A stretch of DNA of 64,000 nt, taken from Isoetes taiwanensis (Eukaryota > Streptophyta > Lycopodiopsida > Isoetales > Isoetaceae). The translations under genes and the position numbers were made by a program. The stretch spans positions 2,423,501-2,487,500 of the forward strand of contig JAJEKV010000091.1 of the NCBI GenBank assembly GCA_021234155.1, in the 5' to 3' direction. Below are positions 1 through 12,300 of this stretch, piece by piece; position 1 is the stretch's first letter; every line of letters starts with the position of its first letter. The notes under the pieces are model-generated. The model did not search any database. It saw only the letters and a program-made list of their open reading frames with translations, and was not told the DNA's origin.

Positions 1-267
1 CTTGCCTTTTAAACTATAGTAAAAGCTAAATAAGGTATAGACCTTATCTTAAATTTATAAAAGGAAACCATAATTTAGGCAATAATTCCAACATATCGGA
101 GAGGCATGGAGTTCATTAGTGCAAAAATATGTAGTGCTGCTCATCTAAGAGCATCATAAATGCATCATTATAAGTTTATCCCCAAAGGAGCCACTAAATA
201 GAAATCCATCATTAGGTCAAAATTACTATAATATCAGCAGACCTAGGAAACTCGGCTCCGTTTAAAG

Positions 268-283
268 TCTTCTTCTTCTTCTT

Positions 284-313
<30 letters not shown>
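268..313. repeat. CTT/TTC microsatellite
   Basis: An uninterrupted run of about 15 CTT units. It lies downstream of the exons of the minus-strand gene, probably in one of its introns. Confidence 0.9.
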
Positions 314-314
<1 letters not shown>

Positions 315-926
315 TTCACATTTACATCCAGACTTACACTATAAATGCATAAATACAATTTACAGTTCCGTTCAAGATGTAAACTATTCCCACATATCCA
401 TCAAGGGTAAAACCCAAGCCACAGCAATAAGGTAACCCTTACATGGTTGGAAATGTGAACTTCTTTAATATAGTTATGCAATTAATCATACCATATGCTT
501 TGCAGTAAGATAATCATATACGCATTTAATTTTCAGAATTTCAGAAAATATATATATTGTTCATAAAATAAATATTGGTCATAGCATTTAATTTTCAGAA
601 TTTCAGAAGATATATTGTTCATAAAGTAATTACTGGTCATATAGTTTCTAAATAGCTGCATCTTATTTTATTATATCATATGACAACATACAAATTCCAG
701 CACATTAATTTCCAAATTATATTATGTCATAGTTTTAAACATGTAGACTGTTATCATAAACTATCTCAACATCTCAAAGTTTTAGCGAATAACCATGCAT
801 TAATCCTTATAACAATGTTTCGTGAAGGAATCTAACTTATAGCTTTCTCTCAAGTATGACAGATGCATAATCTTGTCATATGCTGCCTATATCCTTAGTG
901 CACCTCAAGGTTTAGTTAGATCTCAC

Positions 927-2033
927 CAAATGAAGTATGAGATCTGGATTTGCTGATCGTTTTTCCGTTGTATCATCTTCCTTAGTGGTTGCTTTTGTGC
1001 TGCCACCTTGTAAATTTGAAAGAACAGGAGATTGTGTCTCGGTTACCTGCACCCAAACAGACCAATATTAGCATGAGAATGGTAATAAGGAAAGGGGCGT
1101 CAGGTAAGCAGTGAGACACTATGGCTCTTCGCCCTTCACCTATTCTTTTCAAATAAGAATAGTGTATTATTAGCAAAATGAGCGCTAGAACTTACAATAA
1201 CTCTTAGAACAAGCACAAATTATCTAATAGCTGCTTACATCAGCTATAAGTCTGGCATATAAGCCTAAAATCAGCCAAATGAGAAGCATACAAGTCTTAA
1301 CCTTGCTGCCATTAACCCAGCAAATAGCAAATCTCAACCACAAGATTCTTTGGTTTTGATTAAAAATAGAACGATGTGTTCAAATGCAATAAATATTAAA
1401 TGTATATCTGCTTACCACAACCATATCTTATGTGGATCAGCCATTAATGAAATAAGCTACATTATTATTGGTACAATGTATCCTCCTAATCATGCCCAAA
1501 CTGAACTGCCAACAAAAATTGTAAGCAAAATATTCGGTCATTCATATTTGCAGCAATTAAGTTCTCAGATAGAAGCAACAACTACCTTGACACTTATCTT
1601 TAAAGGCATAAATCATGCTATATCATGTATCAAAGCTGCGTTTTTCTTACTTTCTAGCATTATAGCAGAAATCAGAAGTGTGCAATCTATATCTAGCTCA
1701 GATATATCAACAAATTTTTCATCCAAAACATTATATAAGAATGTAAACTTCTAAAGCCCTTTTCTATATGACTCTTGGCTAGACTCATCAAGAAAAATTC
1801 TTATACTTCCCAAGAATGGCAAAGCTTTCATTTTCGGCTCTGTATTTGCAAGAATCACAGCCAAAAGTAGACTACACAAGCATATAAATATCCGAAACCT
1901 GGGTTTGGTCGCTCCTGGTCACGGCAGCTTGCTTCGTTTGCTCTCCATCATTGTCATTCCTTGCAGGTCCGTTTGGAGCAGAGTTCACGGCTCTTACTGC
2001 CCTTCTGCCGAGGATATACACGCCCTTGGGCAT
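927..2033 (-). CDS. First two exons of an unrecognised gene (continues left)
   Basis: Two exons on the minus strand join in phase. Exon 1 (2033 down to 1899) starts with ATG and gives 45 codons beginning MPKGVYILGRRAVRAV, ending CAG before a GT donor. Exon 2 (1046 down to 927) follows a GTGCAG acceptor, gives 40 codons beginning VTETQSPVLSNLQGG, and ends before a GTGAG donor. The 850-bp intron keeps phase 0. The predicted protein is rich in Thr, Ser, Gln, Asn and charged residues, with no domain I recognise; the Arg-rich N-terminus could be an organelle-targeting peptide, but that is a guess. Later exons would lie below 927 or beyond the window; I could not find one with confidence. Exon 1 and its upstream sequence are GC-richer than their surroundings, as expected for a gene start. 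Confidence 0.45.
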
Positions 2034-2838
2034 TTCGGCTCTTCCCAGAAATAGAGTAGCGGCAGTAAACTAACAGAGACGCCGCTTTGGAGATGCTATT
2101 GGGGTAAACCCAAAACTTAAATGTCCAAAACGTCCAAATATTTTAAGGCCTTTACATATCATCAAAGCATTTAATGTATTTAATGCCACCGTCCACCATT
2201 ATTATGATCTTGGTGGCATGGCAGAATATCCCACCATGTTTGCACCATCTTTTTAGAGCCCTATATGGTCCCATAAATGCAAAGCAAATTCGGCATCTTC
2301 AAATGGTGCCCAATATCTTGAGTGCTTTAGACCAACTTACAAGGTACCTTGCCATGCAAAGCAATTTTGCATGTATCCCCACGTGTCCATCTTTCATGCA
2401 ATAAAGGTGCATGCATGCATAATTTTCAAACAATAGGAAAAGTTTATTGTAATACCTCTTTATAAAAATTACGATTCATAAAGTCAATGAATATATTATA
2501 AAACTTGAAGGCAATCTGCAACATTTAAGAAATTAGAGTCTTAGCATACCAAGAAAAATACTTAGAGTGGAGATTTTTGCATCCATCAAATAATAACCAA
2601 TTAACCATATGTTTGTACCACTTTTGTGGCTCACCTTTATCCAACATCAACAACAAACCACTAAAGAACAACTTTAGGCAAGTTCATTCTATAGTGGGCT
2701 TATGTGGACTATATTTACGCCATGTGAATCATGTGACAAGGCACACATTAGACTAATCAAATTATTTAAATTATTTAAAGGAGCACCCCTTGCACACCCT
2801 CCATAGGCATATCTAAATCATAAGAGCATTATCAAAAG
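2034..2838. other. Upstream region of the minus-strand gene, no coding signal
   Basis: About 60-100 bp next to the ATG is GC-rich and could be the 5' UTR and core promoter of the minus-strand gene. The rest is AT-rich, and I see no supported gene or repeat in it. Confidence 0.4.
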
Positions 2839-2850
2839 ATGAAGAAGAAT

Positions 2851-3020
2851 CTTCTTCTTCTTCTTCTTCTTCTTCTTCTTCTTCTTCTTCTTCTTCTTCT
2901 TCTTCTTCTTCTTCTTCTTCTTCTTCTTCTTCTTCTTCTTCTTCTTCTTCTTCTTCTTCTTCTTCTTCTTCTTCGTCTTCTATTCAATCTCCTCCTCCTC
3001 CTCCTCCTCCTCCTCCTCCT
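2851..3020. repeat. Long CTT microsatellite followed by a CCT run
   Basis: More than 40 CTT units (2851-2980, with one CGT interruption near the end) are followed by a CCT run (2991-3020). Immediately after it a short motif with GGGACGTCGTTGAAAGACG occurs twice (near 3047 and 3102). Any polyleucine reading frame here is a by-product of the repeat. Confidence 0.95.
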
Positions 3021-3436
3021 ATTATTTTTTTCCCATGGAAGAAGAGGGACGTCGTTGAAAGACGAGGCCCCTTTTTTTCCTCTATTTTTTATAACAAGAA
3101 GGGGACGTCGTTGAAAGACGAGGCTCTTCTTTTTTTGTTTTTCCTTTTTTTTTGTTTTTTTTACATGTCAATGTCAATAGTTCTTTTTAATGATCAATGT
3201 AAATGGTTTTAATGTGAATGATCTTTTTAATGTGAATGGTCCTTTTTTTTTTCTTTTTTTTTATTTATGCTAAAGTTTTCTAATCATTGAATGCCTTTTT
3301 TTTTCACGTACACTCGTAACAAAATGTGTTGCTCTTGGAAATCGATTTTCGGACCTCGTAGACATTCTAGATAAGAATTTGAGTTTGAGTAGGAGAATAA
3401 AATTTTAATGTTTTATTTAGGTTAAAAAAAATCTTG

Positions 3437-3845
3437 GGGAGACTTGGGCAAGGGCATGGTTGACTCCACCTTGAATGGAGGGGACTAGGTGTTCCGGGTC
3501 CAAACTCACCGTTTACTCGTGTAATTTTATTGATTAATGTACTTAGTTTAGAAAAAATTGGGGAGACTTGGACAAGGGCATGGTCGGCTCCGCCTTGAGT
3601 GGAGGGGACTAGGTATTCCGGGTCCAAGCTCACCGCCTCCTCTTGTTTATTTGTTTATTAATATAATAATAAATAAGAATCTTTACGGGATTGGACAAGG
3701 GCATGGTCGGCTCCACCTTGAGTGGGGAGGACTTGGTGTACCGGGTTCATTCTCTATTTAATTTATTACCTTCACCAACGGCTTGGACAAGGGTATGGTT
3801 GGCTCCACCTTCAGTGGAGAAGACTGGGTGTACCGGGTCCATAGC
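3437..3845. repeat. Four-copy minisatellite (about 65-75-bp core)
   Basis: Four diverged copies of a core containing GACAAGGGCATGGTCGGCTC, then CTTGAGTGGAG and CCGGGTCCA, begin near 3437, 3560, 3689 and 3780. AT-rich spacers of unequal length separate them. The copies differ by several substitutions each, so the array is not recent. Confidence 0.75.
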
Positions 3846-3879
3846 ACCTCCTTTTTCTATATCTTGTTTGTTTCTTTAA

Positions 3880-6400
3880 ATTTTAAATAAAAAGGAAAAA
3901 TAAAAGGCTGAGTCAGTTAGGGTTTTGAAAAAATTGCATTATTAATTTTCGGTTTCTAGTTAAGAATGTTGTTTTTTTTAAATGTTAGGGATGTCAAAGA
4001 AACACTAATGTGGGGTGGTTAAGAGCAAGAAATTTTTTAAAAAAAAATTAAGAGGGAAACTAACTATTAAGAAAGTAGGTAAAGATTCATAATGAAGGTA
4101 TGAAAAAAGTCACAAAGCAAGATAAATGAATCTAAATTGGTTTGTAGGTGTGGCCCCGAGTGTGAAGACACAAATGCTTAGTGAGATTAAATGCGTGCTC
4201 ATAAATGAGATATGTGCTAATGAAAGTCCCGACCGAGATTGGTGTCTCACCTCATGTGTCGATCAGTATTTGGGTGTCTTATCAGCTTTATTTAGTCCAA
4301 GATTTAGAAAATCATTGACTGGAGAGCAGCCATATTAATAGGATCTCTAAAAAATATGCTTTCTGACTGGTTTCCTATGTTATGTCAAATTCTTCACCTT
4401 CTCCTTTTGGTTACAACGGCTTTAAAGTTTGCAGTTAAAAGGTTTTTCTGTATTTTTTGACACTTAGCAGCCTGCCTCGTGCTTGCTTGAAGGCCCCATA
4501 CCTTTGCCATTTTGTCAAATAGTTAAGAGAAGTATCTTGGAAAAAGGCAACGGCAACACATCTATTAAGGCATCGTTACTTGTCACTGGTGTAAGCCGCT
4601 TATCTTTAACAGATGAGGTACCTTTTCTTTCTCTTATGTCATGAGTTTGTATTGGGCTGACGTATTGGACGGGTACAGTCATCTGGCGTTAGCATGTAGC
4701 AGTTTGTCTAGTGATGTGTTTTATCTTACTCATTAGGAGTTGCTTTCATGCTTAGCTTGCATATAAATTGCATATTGACGCATCTGAGGCACTATCGTGT
4801 TGGGTATTTACCATCTCCTTTTATGTGCTTACAATCGTTGTGAGTTTATATAATTTGGTTCCCTTGGTGTTCTTTCTACCTCTGGTGCAGGATCCTAAGA
4901 CTCTTACATAGCGCTCCCCAAGCTTTTACTCCATTCTGTATCTATACGGAGATAGGGCGTTTTTTGTTCTGGGATATTTAGATGAGGACTCCAACGTCTT
5001 TCCATTGATTGCCTCTTCAAGATATGTGTGTTTCTTCATTGGTATAGTAATGTTGAGGCTGCGACTCTCAGCTTTTCCCTCTCCCAGTAGGTTGGATCAA
5101 GAGTGCCAAATTTGTAAGATCATGGATTTTAGACTTCTTATGGGTCTGCTTTTGAATAGTTTTAGAAGCCGTTGCACTTTGCAAACTGGCTGGTTGGCAT
5201 GAGAGTATCTATTCTAACTTATTTTCATGATGAAGCTCAAGTTATAGCTTCCTATCATGTTTGTTGAGTTTTGTGTTTTACCCTCTCTTGCTATGTGAAG
5301 GGTTCACGCTTAAGTTGCTTCAATTTTCTTGCACTAGCTGAGTCAGGTTCATGGTTAATTCCAAACGGATATGGGCCTTTGATGTCAAACTAAGTGTGCT
5401 AGCCTATATGCAAGTTTATTCCTTCTGTTGGCATTTCTCAGTTTCAGTTTAGTTGGACTTATCATTGAAGTTGCATTTCATAAACCTTTGTGAACCTCAG
5501 CAGCAGCGGCAAAGAGCTTTTGTTCAGCTTGCTTTAGTAATAGGTGATGCCTTGCTGATATTTTAATGTTGAGGCGTGTTTTTTAGGAAGTCTGCTCCTT
5601 GGCATGCTTAGTTGCTTAGTTTCACATTGTTGCAGATGATTCCATAATAAGCCTGCTCTTTAACATGCTTCATTGTGTCTTAATACCAATTTTACAGACT
5701 AGGTTTTGTTTTGCTAGCCCAATAGAGTCGTGCTTCCTTGTGGATTCCAGGAGCATCTATTTCCAATTTTTTCTATATTTAGGATGCTCGCATGCGCACT
5801 TGGCCTTGGTAAATAACATCACGGTTTTGACATGAGAAGTCTATATTTCTGACCTCTAGTGATTGATATTAGCTTTTTTCATCCATTTTAGTCGAGTTTT
5901 GATCCTTTTTAATTAAGCGGCCATTTGTTTTTAAAATCTATATGAATTCTGAGTTCTTAATTGCATCCATTCAAGGCTGCATTAAAAAATTGTATGAGTT
6001 TTATCTATTGGTTTCTTAGGTGCTTTTTCTGACTCTGGTGCAGGATGCTAGGACTTCTATAACGCTTGTATTCGTTTTCTTGATTTGTAATTGGAACCAA
6101 GTATTGGGAAGGGCAAATTTGCAAATTTTTGTTTTGGGACATCTAAATAAAGACCCATAGCATGCTACTATGTTGTTGCATTTTTAAGAATCTATTTGTT
6201 TCTTCAATGACGTAGTATTGTTGAGATCGGGTTGCCTCGACTTTGTTGAGAGATGCATGGATTTTGCATATGCGTTTTTTCATTCTCAATGTTTGTGGAT
6301 GCTTCAACTAGCAAGTTGTTTCACATTAGACCTTCTTGATAAGCTTGATCCTTAGATTCACTATTTTGCATTGCTTATCCTTATTTTGCTAGAATTAGCA
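3880..6400. repeat. Non-coding region with a diverged 1.15-kb direct duplication
   Basis: No supported gene. Segments near 4860-5070 and 6015-6230 resemble each other: both contain CTCTGGTGCAGGAT, then a phrase about a GGGACAT/GGGATAT block and a TTTCTTCA-TTGTTGAG stretch. This suggests an old tandem duplication or two copies of one non-coding repeat. Confidence 0.35.
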
Positions 6401-6479
6401 CCATTTGGGTACCATTTGCTGTGTTATTTTTATGACCATTAGAGTGATGCTATTATCCCTGCATATCCCATTCGATAAA

Positions 6480-9240
6480 AGCTTAGCGATCATTGCTTGC
6501 ATCTTCGTGATTTCGCGACAGGCACAGGAACAAGAGATGAAGAGACTTTGTCAGACCACTATCCACTTTATGTCACTTTGGATTGGAGGCACTCAGTGGC
6601 GTGGCCATAGGACAGGCACCCCCGGGGTTTGGGATACACCCCGAACTATAGGAAGCAAGCAGGATATGAGGTGGAGCTTGAGCGTGAGCTACAGGGGATT
6701 GATGCCCTCTATATATTGCGTGATAAGTGTGAATGGTTAGTGAAGGCTTTACTCGCAGCAGCCAGTAAATGCTTTGCAGCAAGAAAGCTCCCTCAAAACC
6801 CCTCAAAACCCTCAAAACCCCTGGTTTGACGCGGAATGTAAGGCTCTAAAGAGTCAGCTACGCATCATCGTAGATCCACAGCTCCGGCCACAGGCCATTA
6901 GGGACTATAAGGCATTCTTAAAATCCAAAAAGCATCGCTACATTGCAGAAAATCAGCAACGCATGTTTGATCTGCTGATGACTGAGCCAAAAGCCTTTTG
7001 GCGTAGAGTGCTGTATAAGAGGCATCAACCACCTGGAAATGTTACGCGGACCGGTGGAGCGGTTGGAGGAGTTGTATGACCCCGGGAGCAATTGGCGGCG
7101 TGCGGATCAACTAGGAGAAACACTACTGACTCGAGGGCGGACATCCACGAGGGGTCTTAGGCATCTTGCTAATGGTAAAGCAAAGGATTTTGCGGGGACT
7201 TGAGGCGTTTGTTGAAATGGGGTGGGCCAGCTTTGCTCGGGCCTTTGACGGGGGGATAATCAATCAGGCCATCGAGAGGGCCTCCGCGAGAATGGATGGT
7301 TAGCAAGGTCACCCCTATTCATAAGGCGGGAAGCGAGGATGACTCCACCAACTACCTTATGATCATGGTGAGCGGTTACTCACAAAACTTCTAGCGGGTG
7401 TCTTTGGAGAAGAAGCTAACGCCAATGGAAGCTGGAGTGCGTCGCGGTTGGCGGCAAGGTTTCCACCCGCCCCCTCCACAGTGATCATATTTTACTCTCG
7501 AGAATCCTTATGGAAGCTAGCCGCAATGCACGACGTGACCTGTATTGCTGTTTTGTGGATTTTAAGACGGCATATGATACGGTCCCTCGGGACCTGTTGT
7601 GGCAACGCTTGCAGGAGCTGCATGTCCCACAGGATTTGCAGAATGCCATGTACCGGCTTTATGACGGAATATATGCCACTTTGCCTGCGTCAGACCACCG
7701 GGTGAACAACACCATTTATGCCCGTTATCTCCGACGCTTTTTGGGCTCTATATTGACAAGTTGGAGACCTGGATGCAAGAACATGGAGGTGGTGACCCGC
7801 AGTTGCCAGAGGCATATGCAGTAAAATAGTTGCTCTATGCAGACGATCTGGGCTTATTATCCCATGCAGCCAGGAGTATGCAGGAACATTTGGATGCTCT
7901 CAGTCAATTCTGTGACATAGCAGGAATGACAGTCAACCAGCAGAAAACCAAGCTATTGCCAATCCTGTCACAGCAAAGATGATATCTTGACTTCTATTCT
8001 GAGAGGACAAAGGATGGAAGTTGTAAGGACCTTTAAGTATCACGGGAATCGATTTCTCTGCTAACATGCTATGGGATGATTTGTGTAGAAAGAAGGGCGC
8101 GGGATGGAAAGCCTTGTATGCAATGAGAATAGCCATTCTGAGAATAGATCTATCGATTGGACGCATAAAAGCACACTTGTTCAAAGCACTCATGGAACCA
8201 AGATGCTTTGTATGGGGTAGAGATCCAGGGGGCGCCCGATTAGCAAGGGTACTTGGGATAAGCTAGAGAGGGTGCAGAAGGCTTTTCTGACATACAACCT
8301 AGGCGTCAAGGACACGGTGCCTTATCCAATTTTCTTTGTATGAGGCGGCTTTTGGCCCTGCGGCGATACGCTATCGCGTAGGCACCTTGCGTATTTCCAT
8401 AAGGTTGTGAGATGGATGCACAAGCGTCTTCCTCCCGGGCTCTGCTATGGCACAAAGGCCATAGCGTCTCAAGAGAGTATGGCAAGAGCATTGTAGGGGA
8501 TGGTTCGCAAGATGGTCCATAGACTATCAACACATTATGGATATGTCGGAAATTGCAGAGCAGGAGCTGCATTTGAATGCGCACTTTGTTGCCTCTCTGT
8601 GGGATGCGCCCACTCTTGCAAAGCCCAAAACCGAGCACTACCACACACAGGTCAATCCGTCACTTGAACACGGCCCCACCAGTATCTGAAGGCACACATT
8701 TCCACCAAGAAACGAAGAGCTATAGCTGCAATAAGGGGGGGTCCCACCATCTCGCATTGAGGCAGGTGACTGGGGGAGGATGGATGGGCGGGGAATCCCC
8801 GGCATGAGAGATTATGCGATCTTTGTCACATGCAGATTGTAGAAGATGAACACCATGCTCTACAGGAATGCCCAGTATATGCACATATCCGAGCAGCTCA
8901 TGCCGATCTCAGATGCTCTGAGATAGCAATTCACCAACTACTGGCTTCGCCAATGGTGGCATGTCTTGCATCCTACATTCTGCAAGTCTCCACCATCAAG
9001 GAGTCCCTCACAGCACAAGGAATTTGAGCGCCCAAATAGGGCCTCTCAACGCCTACTACAAGGGTTTTTCCTCCCACACGGGTTTTTTTTTCATCAAGTG
9101 GTAGAGACACATTGTCTGGGTTTTTACGTGGTTTTTTTTTTGTGTTTGGAAACTTTTCGCTATATTGTAAAACCGTCTCATAGGCCAGTTGGCCTCCGTG
9201 GACGTTAAAATATACTTCCTTCCTTCCTTCCTTCCTTCAA
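6480..9240 (+). mobile_element. Degenerate 5'-truncated LINE retrotransposon
   Basis: A LINE-type retrotransposon remnant that would have copied itself through target-primed reverse transcription. In order: the end of the endonuclease domain (LSDHYPLYVTLDW near 6546), a linker, the reverse transcriptase with FVDFKTAYDTVPRDLLW (near 7552) and the YADD active site (7836-7847), and a C-terminal cysteine/histidine knuckle (CDLCHM, then EDEHHALQECPVY, near 8815-8880). The reading frame is split by many stops and frameshifts, so it is dead. It ends in a CCTT/TTCC simple tail (about 9216-9238) like the LINE fragments at 50.16 and 53.46 kb. No clear target duplication was found, and the start coordinate is approximate. 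Confidence 0.8.
7510..7970 (+). pseudogene. LINE reverse transcriptase core, frameshifted
   Basis: The part of the LINE holding the polymerase active site. The fingers/palm block (RRDLYCCFVDFKTAYDTVPR) is in one frame, PLSPTLFGLYIDKLETWM in another, and LLYADDLGLLSHAARSMQ in a third. The YADD aspartates survive, but the frames cannot be joined without correcting several indels. The order of blocks is that of non-LTR reverse transcriptases. Confidence 0.75.
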
Positions 9241-11690
9241 GGCCTTTAATGTTTCTCTTCGTTATGTTTACACCTTTCTATTGTTGGTGAGCGCGTAGTT
9301 TGCGTTTTTACCCATCAAGCACTTGGGGGGCAACTACTTGGTTTTGATAATTTTTGTAAGTTTAGTAGTACTCCAAATTTATAGTTTTTAGATCTGGTAT
9401 GAGGTGTGTCAACTACCTTGTCTCTACCTTTTTGCCCATTAAGTACTTGAAGGCTTCTTCAATGCCCATTAAGTACTTGAAGGCTTCTTCAACTCCTTGA
9501 TTTGGCATTTTTCTAAGAGTACATAGTGCCCCAGAATCGTTACTTCATGTATCTGGTGCTAACTTACCTTGAGACTTTATAATTCTATAGACTTATGGGC
9601 ATGTATAGTTTTGCTTGTCTTTCTTACGTTATTTTGATGTTTCATTCCTTTTTTAGATATCAATGAGTATTCCATAGCATGTAACTATAGAGCATTATCT
9701 AGAGTTCAAATTGTGTATATGCCTTCCTGGAAACACCATATCATAGGCTAGTATAGTTGTTATTGGTTTATCAAAGCTGTGGTTTGAGCTCCAATGGGTT
9801 TGAAAATGAAAAAGAAAGCCAACAGTCAAGTTCCATGAGGTGCATTCGAGGTAATGGTCTAAGGAAGTGTCGTTCTTGCACTTGTTAGGAAGGCTCTAGG
9901 AGGTAGGTTGAGGTCGTAAGAGGTTGGAGCTCGTAAGAGAGTGTGTGTTATTTTTTGCAGAAGTTCGAAATATTCATCAAACGAATTGCTTTGGATGTTT
10001 GGCACCTGTAATGTTTGACAGGTAGACAAGAATATTAATTTGTAGACATGACTACATTGTTATAAATGCATAGCCATCAGCTTCAGTCTAGATTTGCCAA
10101 CTTGCATGTGCAGTTTTTTGCTATTCCAAGTTTGTTTAAATTTACTTCCTTTAGTAAGTTAGCACGGCTAGCCTCCATTTGTTGGTTAAGGTTTGGTTTA
10201 ACTTGTTTTTCTAGAGTCCTTATTGTTCTATTAGGTTTTCCTTTTCACTCATTCATACTTCTTGATCTCTTCGAATTTTGCATTCTTTTGAAGTGATATT
10301 CCTGGTCCTTTGTTCGAGGTTTCGATGCATGTTAGTTAACGCACAAATATATGTATGGAGGGTGGCCTTTGGAGGTTTGATCATGTCCCAGTAGTTTTTC
10401 GAGGTGTTGTATTTAGGCTTGCATTTTGGTGTTTTGTTGTTCTAGTGTTGAGTCATTGGCCTTTGTGCCTCCTATGTTTTTAGAGAGTACAAATTTGCAT
10501 CTTGGCCCTTGTGCCTAGATATGTCGTGCTTTTCTGGGTGCTGTAATCTTGTCTTGTTTGCTGTCCTTCTAGGTCTTCTATTAGCTCCCTCGATTAGGTT
10601 TTGTATTAGCTCTTGAGTTCCCCTTGCTGTGTTTGTTCATCTCTCTCTCTTCTCCTTTTATAGTTTTTTGGTTTATGATATTTGCAGGTTTTTGATTGAT
10701 TTGGTTACCTTAGATAGTGTTGGTGATTGCATCCTTTAATTTAGACACATTGGAGTTGTGAAGAGGTTTGTGTTCCTTTCACCTTTCTTTTAGTATTCTT
10801 AGTTGTTTGGATCTGCTCTGGTGCTCATTTTTCACTGCCTCCTTTGTTTTTAAGTGATGACATTGTACCCTTAATTATTTAGGCATTCGATTTACTAATC
10901 TTCTGCCTCTTTTTTTAGCATGGTTGTTTGGTGTTGTTGATTGAGTGCAACTAGGCTCTAGATGTATTATTTATCTGTGTTTCAAGATTAGCAGATAAAT
11001 CTGCTTCTTGAGGCTAGTTGAGAGAGTTCCTCTTAGATTATTTATAGCCTTTTGCGTCTCTTTCATTTTTATTAGCTGTCTTTGAGCCTCTCCCTTTGTG
11101 ATCGCTTGTCCCATCCTCCCCCCTCCCATTTAAGTTGTTTAGACGTGCATCGTTGAAGTTTTCCTTTAGTCAATGTCTTGGTTTTTCATTGTCGACTTCT
11201 AGATCTTGTTATGGTATCTTGCACAATGGGTTGGGGGCTCTCATGCCAAGTATTGCGCTTGTGGAAAGTCTCAAGTCTTGAGTGTTGGGATTTAAGTGGG
11301 TGGTAAGGTCTTCGTGCCTTGTACTTGCATTGTCGGTGGATTATTTGTGGTGCTTATTTCAGACGATGTCGATGGCCCTTGTGCCATGCTGGTTGTCCCT
11401 TGTGTGTCAACGATGTAGTGGTCCTCGTGCCAAGATTGAGTTCCTTGTGCCAGGTGTTCCATTGTTTTCTTTCTGCAAATTTGCTCGAGATGGATGTGCT
11501 TTTGGACTTGTGACTATGCTGGTGTTCATAAAGTTTCATTATGGGCCAAGCATTTGGAGGATTTCATTCGAGTTTTGCTAGAGTCTTGGCATGATGGGTT
11601 TGTGTTGGGCATTAGGAGTGGGGGCATATGGTTCTTCATGTAAAACTTATTGAGTTTTGAAAATATCTTTGCGGCATTTTGATGCCTTTT
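9241..11690. other. Long non-coding stretch
   Basis: T-rich sequence with no ORF that looks like a protein family. One visible repeat is a short tandem duplication near 9435-9490 (TGCCCATTAAGTACTTGAAG twice). I see no RNA gene. Confidence 0.5.
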
Positions 11691-11714
11691 GTATGCCCAA
11701 AAAGGCCGGTGAGG

Positions 11715-12130
11715 TGATCCTAGAGAAGAGGATCCACATCCGGGGACACGGGTATCTCAGAGGGCAGGACCACCAAGGCGGATAATGTCCGCCTTTAACA
11801 GCCACGACGGGATGATCCCAGAGGAGGGGATCCACCTCCTGGGGTCCGGGTATCCCGGAGGTGGGGATAACTGGTGGCCGATAATAGTTCCGGTATCGGC
11901 CATCTCCGGGAGATCCCCGAGGGCGGTATCGTTGGTGTGATCCCGGAGGCCAGTATCTCTGAACTGCGGACGACTGCGATCGGATGGGGCGTTCTACGGC
12001 TGAGATGGTTTGTGTCTACTTGGCGTGCGCCTGTACTTCCAAACGGGGTCTCCCAAATGGATCCCCTTAGGAGTGGCCTGGTATCCCCGAGGATGGAATT
12101 TTTACCTCTTGGATCCCCGAAACCAGGGTA
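11715..12130. repeat. GC-rich tandem repeat block
   Basis: Segments at about 11715-11762 and 11811-11865 are diverged copies of one unit (GATCC-AGAG-AGGGGATCCAC, then CCGGGTATC). Related GATCCC/GGTATC fragments continue to about 12130. The block is much GC-richer than its flanks and may be part of an old LTR. Confidence 0.45.
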
Positions 12131-12258
12131 AATGTATCGACAAATATCATGCCCTTTACTTATGGGCACCAAGGCCTTTAAAGATGGGGTATATGTTCGA
12201 GTTCTACCCATTTTTGAGTTGCCCCTAGGGGGACAAACCCTTGCTTATCTGGATTTGT

Positions 12259-12300
12259 AGCATATCCTAGGTATATGCTGGAATATACCTAGGATATGCT
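12259..12300. repeat. Perfect 18-bp inverted repeat (hairpin)
   Basis: AGCATATCCTAGGTATAT at 12259-12276 is followed by a 6-nt spacer and its exact reverse complement at 12283-12300. A TATAAACC box lies about 25 bp further on (near 12326), and an ATG at 12498 opens a 38-codon frame of unknown nature. It could be an operator-like site, a transposon end or a cruciform. Confidence 0.8.

Noticed and set aside
2839-3114. Polyleucine ORF
   Set aside because: Produced by the CTT/CCT microsatellite; no protein context.
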